Shown: positions 1 through 6,454 of the stretch, piece after piece
How the letters are laid out: each line of letters starts with the position of its first letter
How positions within the stretch are numbered: the first letter of the stretch is position 1
From: Gammaproteobacteria bacterium
Lineage (GTDB): Bacteria > Pseudomonadota > Gammaproteobacteria > Arenicellales > Poriferihabitantaceae
Assembly (NCBI GenBank): GCA_024679435.1
Contig: JAIBDK010000102.1
Coordinates: forward strand, 1 to 7,781
Direction of reading: 5' to 3'
Length of the DNA stretch: 7,781 nt
Position numbers and translations under genes: made by a program
Notes under the pieces: model-generated
Database searches by the model: none
What the model saw: the letters and a program-made list of their open reading frames with translations, nothing else
What the model was told of the DNA's origin: nothing

Positions 1-1629
1 ATCGCAAGTCAGAGAAATGACGAAACTACCGCTCTCGAATCACTTTCCCGTGCAGCCTATCAGTCTAGAGATAAAAGAATTATTGCTGAAGCTATCCAGC
101 TTGCAATGCAGACAGAAAATTATCAACAAGCTAGCGAGCTTGCCCGCTTACTCAATAGCATCGATCCAGACAACTACAGGGTCATCCTGTTTCTCGCCAA
201 AGCCCAGTTTGAACTTGTAGAGTCCGAACACGCATTGACGCTGTTAATTGAACTGGCATCCCGGCAGGACAAAGATCGCCTTTACGTATTCCATGAAATT
301 GCTTCTTTGCTCTCTGAGCAGAACAAAGACAACATCCTCGACATGTATTTCGCCCAACTGGAACCCCATAAAGACAGCCCTCAAGCAAACATGGTGGGAA
401 CACTTGTCGCCTTCAGGCTGGAGGACCCGGATTATTTCAGCCATTCCGTAGAGACGACCCTGGAGCTGTCTCCAGGATGGGAAGCACCGGCGATTTTGAA
501 ACTGACTTACCTCTCCGGAAAAGATATTGAACTTGCTCGGTCTTACGCCAACACCTACCTCGAAAAATACCCCGAGCAGGAAAGATTCAGACTTCAGTAT
601 GCGCGAACCCTGATCCAGAGTGAAAGCTATGATGATGCCCTGAACCAACTGGACACCATCCTGGCTGTAAATGCAGATTCCCTGGATGCGTTGTTTTCAT
701 CCGGATTATTGTTCATAGATCGCAACGATCTTGACTCTGCTCGATTTAGGCTAGAACGATATTTTGCACTGGATAGTCAAAACGATCAGGTTAGATTGTA
801 TCTCGCCGATATCGAAATCTCGGATAACAATTATTCCGAAGCCGCCCGTTACCTTTATGGCGTTGCTCCGGGCCGATTTTATCTCGAAGCTCAGATTAAA
901 CTGGCACAGGTTTTTGCGGAACAAGGTGACCTGGAGGCGGGAATCCGTCATCTTGAACAAATAGAGACAGCTGACGAAGAAGAGAGGTCAAGAGTATTAC
1001 TTGAACAAGATTTCCTGTTCCGAAAATTTGACATGCTCGACAAAGCGAAAGAAACACTGGATGCTGGTCTTGAACGATTTCCAGAAAACCCCGACCTTCT
1101 ATACAACCGGGGACTGCTCGCCGCCCAGATGGAGTTACTGGAACTCCATGAAAAAGACATGAGAAAGCTCATTCAAATCCAACCGGAAAATGCCCACGCC
1201 TACAATGCGTTGGGATACACCCTGGCTGATAAAACACAACGGCTCGATGAAGCCATGGAGCTGATTACCCGAGCAAATGAACTGTTACCCGACAACCCTT
1301 TTATTCTCGACAGTATGGGCTGGGTACATTATCGGCTAGGAAATAATGCTGAGGCAATCCGGTTTCTTAAACTGGCTCTGGATGGAAGGCAGGATGCCGA
1401 GATCGCAGCCCATCTTGGGGAAGTTCTATGGGCATCAGGAGAACAGGAAGAGGCCCGGAGTATCTGGGAGCAGGGTACACAATGGGCACCGGATAACAAC
1501 ATTCTCAAGGAAACCATCGACCGACACTCCAACACCCAATCCGGGTTTTATGAACCTGGAAAAGTTCAGACCTTTGCCATAATCCACAAACTGCCACAAC
1601 GTAGATCCATACGAGAAATACGCATTTGA
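1..1629 (+). CDS. TPR-repeat protein upstream of lolB (5' end cut off)
   Basis: The frame is open from base 1, so the true start lies to the left and 542 residues are visible. The ATG at 106 is internal: the 35 codons before it read through without a stop and already look like a helical TPR repeat. The protein is a chain of helix-turn-helix units of TPR type. The best ones are near the C-terminus, around residues 401-480 (NALGYTLAD, then DSMGWVHYRLGNNAEAI, then HLGEVLWASGEQEEA), with typical G/Y/A/P spacing. This matches the large TPR protein encoded just before lolB in Pseudomonas and relatives. TPR domains are protein-binding scaffolds; the partner is unknown to me. In the family the protein is usually exported or envelope-associated, but the signal-peptide region is outside the window. 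It ends with a TGA overlapping the lolB start, so the two are probably cotranscribed and translationally coupled. Confidence 0.9.
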   Translation: MASQRNDETTALESLSRAAYQSRDKRIIAEAIQLAMQTENYQQASELARLLNSIDPDNYRVILFLAKAQFELVESEHALTLLIELASRQDKDRLYVFHEIASLLSEQNKDNILDMYFAQLEPHKDSPQANMVGTLVAFRLEDPDYFSHSVETTLELSPGWEAPAILKLTYLSGKDIELARSYANTYLEKYPEQERFRLQYARTLIQSESYDDALNQLDTILAVNADSLDALFSSGLLFIDRNDLDSARFRLERYFALDSQNDQVRLYLADIEISDNNYSEAARYLYGVAPGRFYLEAQIKLAQVFAEQGDLEAGIRHLEQIETADEEERSRVLLEQDFLFRKFDMLDKAKETLDAGLERFPENPDLLYNRGLLAAQMELLELHEKDMRKLIQIQPENAHAYNALGYTLADKTQRLDEAMELITRANELLPDNPFILDSMGWVHYRLGNNAEAIRFLKLALDGRQDAEIAAHLGEVLWASGEQEEARSIWEQGTQWAPDNNILKETIDRHSNTQSGFYEPGKVQTFAIIHKLPQRRSIREIRI

Positions 1630-2330
1630 GCTGGTCGGTTGGAGAAAGGTTTCAGCCGTTCCACTTTCTTTTTCTTATCTTTACTATCCTGCTACACGGT
1701 TGCGCCAGCACTTACAGTGATAACAACGCGAGAATTTCTGATACAGATGCCGCTAAGGAACACAGAGACGCAAAATGGAATGAGCTGCAACAGTTAAATC
1801 TAAAAATTCAAAGTTGGTCTCTCAAAGCCAAAATTGGAGTAAAAAGCGGGCGCAAAGGAGGTTCCGCAACACTAAACTGGGATTATAATAATCCCGCTCA
1901 GAGTATCGAATTGTACGGGCCTTTTGGCGGTGGACGTGTCCATATTTCGGTGAACGAAAAGACTGCGACATTAAAAGATACCAAAGGCCGGGTAATTCAA
2001 GGAGAATCAGCACAAGATGTCCTGTTTCAGCGTTTAGGATGGCATATCCCGTTTGAGGAACTGATACTATGGTCGCGGGGTCTGCCCAACGAAGGGGCTA
2101 CCAATATTGTCACTGATGGCTATGGCCGGCTGCAAAGCCTGAATCAGGGTATCTGGCATGTGGAATATCTAGAGCACAAAACAACAAACAACTATACATT
2201 ACCGCGTAAGCTGACCATATCATCTCTCCCCGGAAAACTGGAAGTATACGATGATGACGGAAACTATCTCGGCGACCAGTTCATCGTCAAGGTCATCTTC
2301 AAACGCTGGTGGGATATCAAACCGGGTTAA
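1626..2330 (+). CDS. lolB: Outer-membrane lipoprotein receptor LolB
   Basis: LolB takes mature lipoproteins from the periplasmic carrier LolA and inserts them into the inner leaflet of the outer membrane. The 234-residue product has a hydrophobic segment at about residues 12-23 followed by a lipobox-like LLHGC with Cys26 as the probable lipidated residue. Residues +2/+3 are Ala-Ser, not Asp, which fits outer-membrane sorting. The body carries LolB-family features: a GGSATLNW strand near 78-85, a GPFGGGR loop near 98-104, LGWHIPFEEL and WSRGLP. Phe100 probably sits where the membrane-inserting Leu68 loop of E. coli LolB lies (inference). The only usable start before the signal peptide is TTG at 1626: there is no ATG or GTG between the in-frame TAG at 1602 and the hydrophobic stretch. 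The TTG overlaps the preceding gene's stop as TTGA. It is somewhat longer than E. coli LolB (about 207 residues). Confidence 0.93.
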   Translation: MSWSVGERFQPFHFLFLIFTILLHGCASTYSDNNARISDTDAAKEHRDAKWNELQQLNLKIQSWSLKAKIGVKSGRKGGSATLNWDYNNPAQSIELYGPFGGGRVHISVNEKTATLKDTKGRVIQGESAQDVLFQRLGWHIPFEELILWSRGLPNEGATNIVTDGYGRLQSLNQGIWHVEYLEHKTTNNYTLPRKLTISSLPGKLEVYDDDGNYLGDQFIVKVIFKRWWDIKPG

Positions 2331-2333
2331 TCC

Positions 2334-3179
2334 GTGCAAAAGCCTCCAATCTTTGATGCATTTAGCGTCAAATCCTACGCCAAGATAAATCTGTTCCTGC
2401 ACGTTACCGGTCGCAGGAAGGATGGATACCATTTGTTAGAAACCGTATTCCAATTCCTCGACATAAAAGACACATTAACGTTCAGCCCTGCTTATGGGCA
2501 TCAAGTCACACGCATAGATGAACATGAATTTGATATTCCGGCAAACGACCTGATAATCCAGGCAGCCAACCTTCTGAAAAGTCAAACCGATGCCCGAGAG
2601 CTTCAGGGTGTAGACATAACCTTAAAAAAACGTATTCCCCCCGGAGCCGGGATGGGTGGAGGCAGTTCTAACGCGGCATCAACTCTGATCGCACTAAACA
2701 GAATCTGGAAACTTGGAAAATCCCAGGCTCAACTGCTCAAGCTTGCCGTAATGCTGGGCGCGGACGTTCCAGTATTTGTCCTTGGAAAATCCTGTTGGGC
2801 AACCGGAATAGGGGATGTTTTGGAGGCTTTTACACCCAAAGAGAAATGGTATTGTGTTTATGTTCCCACAGTATCGGTATCTACGGCAAAGATATTTGAC
2901 GACCCAGGGCTGATCAGGAATCATCCTCATCTCTCCATGGATGATTATCCGTCTGCAGAAACTACTAATGACCTTGAAGCGGTTACCCGAACACTTTTCG
3001 ATTCGGTCGAGGATGCTTTCGAATTGCTGGGTAAATACGGTAATCCAAGAATGAACGGAAGCGGTTCGTCTGTTTTTATTGCCTGCGAATCCAAAACTCA
3101 TGCGCACCACATCAGAAATACGCTGCCATCAGGGGCGCCCTGCCTGATTACCCGGTCATTGAATACAATAGAACACTAA
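2334..3179 (+). CDS. ispE: 4-diphosphocytidyl-2-C-methyl-D-erythritol kinase IspE
   Basis: IspE is a cytosolic GHMP-family kinase that uses ATP to phosphorylate the 2-hydroxyl of CDP-methylerythritol in the MEP pathway to isopentenyl diphosphate. The 281-residue length is close to E. coli IspE (283). The N-terminal SYAKINLFLHV motif supplies the catalytic Lys17 (K10 in E. coli), followed by DGYHLLETVFQ. The glycine-rich ATP loop PPGAGMGGGSSNAAS spans 102-116. LGADVPVF supplies the catalytic Asp144 (D141 in E. coli). The C-terminal motif MNGSGSSVF is also present. The start is GTG at 2334, 3 nt after the lolB stop and without a clear Shine-Dalgarno sequence, which suggests translation is coupled to lolB. 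In relatives tRNA-Gln and prs follow directly; here an agmatinase gene on the opposite strand lies between them. Confidence 0.97.
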   Translation: MQKPPIFDAFSVKSYAKINLFLHVTGRRKDGYHLLETVFQFLDIKDTLTFSPAYGHQVTRIDEHEFDIPANDLIIQAANLLKSQTDARELQGVDITLKKRIPPGAGMGGGSSNAASTLIALNRIWKLGKSQAQLLKLAVMLGADVPVFVLGKSCWATGIGDVLEAFTPKEKWYCVYVPTVSVSTAKIFDDPGLIRNHPHLSMDDYPSAETTNDLEAVTRTLFDSVEDAFELLGKYGNPRMNGSGSSVFIACESKTHAHHIRNTLPSGAPCLITRSLNTIEH

Positions 3180-3184
3180 AACTG

Positions 3185-3233
3185 AACTTTGAAAGCAGAA
3201 AGTTAGAACAAATACAATCCGACACCCAGTCGG
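3185..3233. terminator. Possible weak bidirectional terminator between convergent ispE and speB
   Basis: The 57-bp gap between the two convergent stop codons holds two small inverted repeats. One is AACTTT (3185-3190) with AAAGTT (3199-3204). The other is CCGAC (3219-3223) with GTCGG (3229-3233) around the 5-nt loop ACCCA. On the minus strand the second hairpin is followed by an ATTGTATTTGTT-type U-rich run; on the plus strand neither is followed by a real T tract. Location supports a terminator role, but the stems are short, so this is a tentative call. Confidence 0.3.
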
Positions 3234-3236
3234 AAA

Positions 3237-4193
3237 TCAGAACGTTTCACCCAGTTTATGTCTTGCCGCATACAATGCGATAAAGTCATACGCGATAAAC
3301 GCGCCAAGCAGTGATGTGATATCTGCGTGATCATAGGGAGGAGAAACCTCTACCAGGTCCATACCCACAAGATTAAGACCGCGCAGGTTTCTCAGAATAT
3401 GCAATATCTGCGGAGAACTCAAACCGCCGCAAACCGGAGTCCCAGTGCCCGGAGCGTAAGCGGGATCAACACAGTCAATATCGAAAGTCAGATATGTTTT
3501 GTTATTGCCGATGATACGGACTATTTCAGCAATAAGTGCATCTTCTCCGTTTCTATGAATCCAGTCTGCATAGAAAATATTAAACCCCATGGGAGCATCG
3601 TTGGTCGTTCTGATCCCTACCTGAACGGATTGTTGGGGAATAACCAGCCCTTCCTTTACCGCATGATAAAACATCGTTCCATGATCTATTCGCCCGTCTT
3701 CGTCATTCCAGGTATCCGTATGGGCATCGAAATGAAGCAGCGAGACCGGACCATGCTTTTTAACGTGGGCACGCAATACCGGTAAGGTTAAAAAATGATC
3801 ACCACCCAAAGACAATACCGCTGTATCGGTGTCAAGAATCGATTCAATATGCGATTGAATTTCGCGCGGCACCCTTTCCGGACGGCCATAATCAAATTGG
3901 CAGTCACCGTAATCCACAACCTTTTGCAGCTCTAGCGCATCGAATTCCCAGGGCCAGTTTCTCTGCCAGGCTACCTCAGTGGATGCAGCGCGAATTCCCC
4001 TTGGACCAAAACGGGTTCCGGGTCGATTGCTCGTGGCAGTATCAAAGGGAATTCCAGTTACGGCAATATCAGCCTCGGTTAAATCCTTTGTATATCTTCT
4101 TCTGGCAAAACTTAAGGCTCCGGAAAAATTGGGTTCCGGCACAACCCCCGACAAAGACTGGGCGGTAAACGCCTGATCAACGCTGTTCGACAT
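3237..4193 (-). CDS. speB: Agmatinase (ureohydrolase family)
   Basis: The predicted enzyme hydrolyses agmatine to putrescine and urea using a two-manganese centre, in the cytosol, as part of the arginine-decarboxylase route to polyamines. The 318-residue protein aligns by eye with E. coli SpeB (306 residues) along its length: TGIPFDTATSNRPGTRFGP (46-64), GGDHFLTLPVLRAH (130-143), HFDAHTDTW (154-162), DHGTMFYHAVKEGL (170-183), VGIRT (192-196), TFDIDCVDPAYAPGTGTP (236-253) and GMDLVEVSPPYDHADIT. All six metal ligands are visible: His133, Asp156, His158, Asp160, Asp238 and Asp240. Guanidinobutyrase and other guanidine-type ureohydrolases share these ligands, so the exact substrate is less certain than the family. 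The start is ATG at 4193 with no strong Shine-Dalgarno sequence. It is convergent with ispE, has no polyamine gene beside it, and interrupts the usual ispE–tRNA-Gln–prs order. Confidence 0.92.
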   Translation of the reverse strand: MSNSVDQAFTAQSLSGVVPEPNFSGALSFARRRYTKDLTEADIAVTGIPFDTATSNRPGTRFGPRGIRAASTEVAWQRNWPWEFDALELQKVVDYGDCQFDYGRPERVPREIQSHIESILDTDTAVLSLGGDHFLTLPVLRAHVKKHGPVSLLHFDAHTDTWNDEDGRIDHGTMFYHAVKEGLVIPQQSVQVGIRTTNDAPMGFNIFYADWIHRNGEDALIAEIVRIIGNNKTYLTFDIDCVDPAYAPGTGTPVCGGLSSPQILHILRNLRGLNLVGMDLVEVSPPYDHADITSLLGAFIAYDFIALYAARHKLGETF

Positions 4194-4227
4194 AATTAAG
4201 TTTTGTATGAGTAATTTTTCAACGGTG

Positions 4228-4254
4228 AGTGTAACAAAATCTTTCTATTCTCAA
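4228..4254 (-). promoter_or_regulatory. Candidate speB promoter
   Basis: Read on the minus strand, TTGAGA (4249-4254) could be a -35 box and TACACT (4228-4233) a -10 box. The spacer is only 15 bp, but the -10 is preceded by TGT, giving an extended -10 form that tolerates a poor -35. Transcription would begin near 4221, leaving a leader of about 28 nt before the speB ATG. This is motif-based inference only. Confidence 0.33.
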
Positions 4255-4419
4255 GTCCCTTATTTACCTAAAGCCACAGTTATAGAATACAGAATCTACC
4301 CCGAATTCTCTGACCAGGAGTGCGATCCTCTCCGAAGAACCTGGTCATTGCCTCATAATTTCAACTCCCTGGAAGAGTTCTTTTTGTTTGATTTAATGTG
4401 GTTTTTGTTCAATTTTCCA

Positions 4420-4448
4420 TTGACATAGGTGGCGCTCGCCATCAAAAT
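4420..4448 (+). promoter_or_regulatory. Candidate upstream promoter with perfect -35 box
   Basis: A perfect TTGACA lies at 4420-4425, followed after 17 bp by CAAAAT (4443-4448), a four-of-six match to the -10 consensus. The spacer contains the dyad TGGCG-CT-CGCCA (4430-4441), which could be a repressor or activator site. A start near 4455 would give a leader of nearly 190 nt before tRNA-Gln. Downstream at 4453-4470 there is a 7-bp hairpin (one G-T pair, loop CAAA), which would sit at the 5' end of such a transcript. Confidence 0.35.
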
Positions 4449-4547
4449 ACGGCGGTTTCCAAAGAGACCGTTTCTAAAACAATTATGCCCTGTTTTTGAA
4501 CTAGATTTTCTCACTATACTGGTTAAGAAGTCTCTTGCAAAATATTG

Positions 4548-4610
4548 TTTTTTTAGATTTTTTTATTTTCTCGTCTACTGTATCGAAATTTAGCCATCGC
4601 TTTTTAAAAT
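4548..4610 (+). promoter_or_regulatory. Candidate tRNA-Gln/prs promoter with T-rich upstream tract
   Basis: TAAAAT at 4605-4610 is a good -10 box (five of six). TCGAAA at 4583-4588 is a four-of-six -35 box, 16 bp upstream. The region just downstream includes GCAAGCCCG, a GC-rich discriminator of the kind common at stable-RNA promoters. Upstream, two T7 runs and a T4 run (4548-4569) make an A/T-rich tract that could act as an UP element for RNA polymerase alpha subunits. Transcription would start near 4617, about 25 nt before the tRNA. Confidence 0.4.
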
Positions 4611-4621
4611 ATCGCAAGCCC

Positions 4622-4642
4622 GACATTATTCTAGACATTATT
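4622..4642 (+). repeat. Perfect 9-bp tandem-like direct repeat abutting the tRNA gene
   Basis: GACATTATT occurs at 4622-4630 and again at 4634-4642, separated by CTA (12-bp period). The final T of the second copy is the first nucleotide of tRNA-Gln. It lies in the transcribed 5' leader if the promoter at 4583-4610 is correct. Confidence 0.75.
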
Positions 4643-4718
4643 GGGGTGTAGCCAAGTGGCCTAAGGCACCAGGTTTTGATCCTGGCATCCGGAGGTTCGA
4701 ATCCTCCCACCCCAGCCA
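4642..4718 (+). tRNA. tRNA-Gln (anticodon UUG, CCA encoded)
   Basis: The 77-nt gene folds as a full cloverleaf. The acceptor stem is TGGGGTG pairing with CACCCCA. The D arm is GCC/GGC, and the anticodon stem CCAGG/CCTGG carries the loop TTTTGAT, giving anticodon TTG for CAA codons. The T arm is GGAGG-TTCGAAT-CCTCC, with discriminator G and genomically encoded CCA at 4716-4718. The U1-A72 end pair of the acceptor stem is typical of bacterial tRNA-Gln. It ends 21 nt before the prs start, so the two are probably on one primary transcript, as in Pseudomonas-type genomes. Confidence 0.97.
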
Positions 4719-4739
4719 TTAATCCAAGGTTAACAAATT

Positions 4740-5693
4740 ATGGTATCACCGGAAAACCTGGCAATATTCTCAGGTAATGCAAATCCTGTGCTCGCAACTG
4801 AGATTGTTCAGGTTTTAGGATTACCTATGGGAAAAGCAACGGTCAGTCGTTTCAGTGACGGGGAGATCAATGTAGAAATAATGGAAAACGTTCGCGGACG
4901 TGATGTATTCATTATCCAGCCGACCTGTGCACCCAGCAATGATAATCTGATGGAGTTACTGGTGATGATCGACGCTATAAGACGATCATCTGCTGGCCGG
5001 ATCACCGCAGTAATTCCTTATTTCGGTTATGCTCGGCAGGACAGGCGCCCGAGAACTGCACGTGTGGCCATTTCTGCCAAACTGGTTGCAGAAATGATCA
5101 GTGTTGCCGGGGCCGATCGTGTTTTGACTATGGATTTACACGCCGACCAGATTCAGGGATTTTTTGATATTCCCACTGACAACATATATGGTTCTCCGGT
5201 ACTAATGAGTGAGCTTTGGAGAAAACAACTCCCCAATCCGATTATCGTATCTCCCGATGTGGGTGGTGTAGTTCGAGCCCGAGCAATGGCAAAGCAACTA
5301 GAAACAGGCCTTGCCATCATTGATAAAAGACGCCCTAAAGCCAATGAAGCCAAGGTGATGCATATTATTGGCGATGTCAGTAATCGCTCCTGCATCTTAA
5401 TCGATGATATGGTTGATACTGCTAATACCCTCTGCGAGGCCGCGCGCGCCCTCAAGGAGCATGGTGCTATCAAGGTACTGGCAAGTTGTACCCATCCAGT
5501 TTTATCCGGTCCCGCAATCGGTCGAATTTCAGATTCAGAAATTGACGAACTGGTGGTGACAAATTCAATCCCGCTCAGTGACGAAGCGCGCAACTGTAAC
5601 AAAATCAGCCAGCTCAGCGTCGCAGAACTGCTGGCAGAATCCATTCGACGAATCGCCACAGGCGATTCGATTAGCAACCTTTTTATAGATTAA
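4740..5693 (+). CDS. prs: Ribose-phosphate pyrophosphokinase (PRPP synthetase)
   Basis: Prs transfers the pyrophosphate of ATP to ribose 5-phosphate to make PRPP, the cytosolic precursor for purine, pyrimidine, NAD, histidine and tryptophan synthesis. The 317 residues fit class I enzymes (about 315). Visible motifs are FSDGE (38-42), [13 protein letters not shown] (50-62), [12 protein letters not shown] (94-105), [14 protein letters not shown] with His134 (132-145), [11 protein letters not shown] (171-181), the flexible-loop DKRRP (195-199) and the PRPP-binding loop [10 protein letters not shown] (222-231). The loop has Asn229 where E. coli and B. subtilis have Gly. The start is ATG at 4740 with AAGGT (4726-4730) 9 nt upstream; the N-terminus MVSPEN is slightly longer than usual before AIFSGNAN. 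It follows tRNA-Gln and precedes rplY by 19 nt. A strong hairpin (5649-5669) lies within its last codons. Confidence 0.98.
   Translation: MVSPENLAIFSGNANPVLATEIVQVLGLPMGKATVSRFSDGEINVEIMENVRGRDVFIIQPTCAPSNDNLMELLVMIDAIRRSSAGRITAVIPYFGYARQDRRPRTARVAISAKLVAEMISVAGADRVLTMDLHADQIQGFFDIPTDNIYGSPVLMSELWRKQLPNPIIVSPDVGGVVRARAMAKQLETGLAIIDKRRPKANEAKVMHIIGDVSNRSCILIDDMVDTANTLCEAARALKEHGAIKVLASCTHPVLSGPAIGRISDSEIDELVVTNSIPLSDEARNCNKISQLSVAELLAESIRRIATGDSISNLFID
5649..5669 (+). other. Strong hairpin inside the 3' end of prs
   Basis: CGAATCGCC (5649-5657) and GGCGATTCG (5661-5669) form a perfect 9-bp stem with the 3-nt loop ACA. A T5 run (5680-5684) follows 10 nt later, and the prs stop is at 5691-5693. 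The gap between stem and T run is too long for a standard intrinsic terminator. It could act as an mRNA processing or stability element, or a partial attenuator between prs and rplY. Confidence 0.5.
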
Positions 5694-5712
5694 TACAAGT
5701 TTAGGTAAACAA

Positions 5713-6396
5713 ATGTCAGAACAATTTGAACTTATTGCACGAATCCGGGCAAGATCAGGAACCAACCTCGTAAGAAGACTGCGTCGTGAAGGCGATGTAC
5801 CTGCTGTAATTTACGGTGGTGACAAGGAAAATATCAGTATCGCTATTAACCACGACGTACTGTTCCATAGCCTCGAGAAAGAAGAATTCCACTCGGCGAT
5901 TATCGTGATCAACACCGACGGTAAAAAAGAGCAGGCTATTTTGCGTGCGGTACAGAGACACCCTCACAAAATCAACATTTTACATGCTGACTTCCAGCGC
6001 GTGGACGATAACAAGCTCCTCACAATGTCTATGCCGATTCACTTTATTGGCGAAGAGGACTGTATTGGTGTGAAAAACAGCGGCGGAATGGTGACCCACC
6101 TCATTAACGATGTGGAAATCTCCTGCATGCCAAAAGATCTGCCGGAACATATTGAGCTCAACGTGTCCAACCTCGACCTCAATGAGTCCCTGCACCTCAC
6201 GGACATAAAACTGCCGGAAGGCGTCAACATCACGGCCCTCATGCATGACGATGAGATTGACCATGACCTTGCCGTAGTTTCAGTAATGGCATCACGAGTA
6301 GAAGTTGAAGAAGAAGATGAAGCAGCAGACACTGAAGATGCAATGTCAGAAACTGATGCAGCTGATTCTTCAGCTGATACCGAAGAACAGGAATAA
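5713..6396 (+). CDS. rplY: Ribosomal protein L25, long CTC/TL5 form
   Basis: L25 binds 5S rRNA in the central protuberance of the 50S subunit. The 227-residue product is the long (Ctc or TL5) form, not the 94-residue E. coli form. The N-terminal L25 domain covers about residues 4-97, with RRLRREGDVPAVIYGG (21-36) and LRAVQRHPHKINILHADFQRV (77-97) typical of the family. A second beta-rich domain covers about 100-192 with the GVKNSGGMV stretch. The last 32 residues (196-227) are a low-complexity tail with 16 Asp/Glu and no Lys/Arg. The start is ATG at 5713, with TTAGGT (5701-5706) as ribosome binding site. It lies between prs and pth, as in Pseudomonas-type genomes; the prs-rplY gap is 19 bp. 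Confidence 0.96.
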   Translation: MSEQFELIARIRARSGTNLVRRLRREGDVPAVIYGGDKENISIAINHDVLFHSLEKEEFHSAIIVINTDGKKEQAILRAVQRHPHKINILHADFQRVDDNKLLTMSMPIHFIGEEDCIGVKNSGGMVTHLINDVEISCMPKDLPEHIELNVSNLDLNESLHLTDIKLPEGVNITALMHDDEIDHDLAVVSVMASRVEVEEEDEAADTEDAMSETDAADSSADTEEQE

Positions 6397-6454
6397 AGCC
6401 CGGTTGAATCAGCTAAGAACGTTACCAGGCTAACCCGCCCAACGCTTAAAAAGT

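Larger units (their letters stand above)
4194..4641. other. 448-bp non-coding divergent regulatory gap
   Basis: No convincing gene is present. The gap separates minus-strand speB from plus-strand tRNA-Gln/prs, so it should carry promoters for both directions; candidates are listed separately. It also holds a perfect 8-bp inverted repeat (4311-4318 with 4340-4347), a short hairpin (4453-4470), paired T7 runs (4548-4554 and 4558-4564) and a 9-bp direct repeat beside the tRNA. A 73-codon open frame at 4207-4428 has no ribosome binding site and no recognisable similarity, so I do not call it. The minus-strand frame at 4501-4719 is antisense to the tRNA. Confidence 0.7.

Noticed and set aside
106..108. 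ATG as the start of the TPR protein
   Set aside because: The same frame is open back to base 1 with TPR-like helices, so this Met is internal.
459..476. CCTGGAG-CTGT-CTCCAGG hairpin in the TPR gene
   Set aside because: A perfect 7-bp stem, but mid-gene, with no T run and no boundary nearby; probably a coding coincidence.
3327..3785. 152-codon plus-strand frame opposite speB
   Set aside because: It is the antisense shadow of a clear agmatinase and has no family motif.
3836..3860. GAATCGATTC palindrome and ATTCAAT/ATTGAAT inverted repeat inside speB
   Set aside because: Overlapping short AT-rich symmetries in coding sequence with no regulatory context.
4207..4428. 73-codon plus-strand frame in the speB–tRNA gap
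   Set aside because: It has no ribosome binding site or recognisable motif, and it overlaps the probable speB promoter; a frame of this length is expected by chance in AT-rich spacer.
4194..4440. Guanidine riboswitch or ARG box upstream of speB
   Set aside because: I could not find the ACGR-loop hairpins or a TGNAT-type operator on the minus strand.
4548..4569. T7-AGA-T7-A-T4 tract as an intrinsic terminator
   Set aside because: There is no GC-rich hairpin directly before it (only a 4-bp stem at 4525-4536), so an UP-element role for the tRNA promoter is more likely.
4501..4719. 72-codon minus-strand frame beginning MAGVGGFEPPDARIKT
   Set aside because: This is the well-known spurious protein made by translating the antisense strand of a tRNA gene; it covers tRNA-Gln.
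5153..5677. 174-codon minus-strand frame opposite prs
   Set aside because: It is a low-complexity Ser/Ala/Leu-rich shadow of prs; the sense strand encodes an unmistakable full-length PRPP synthetase.
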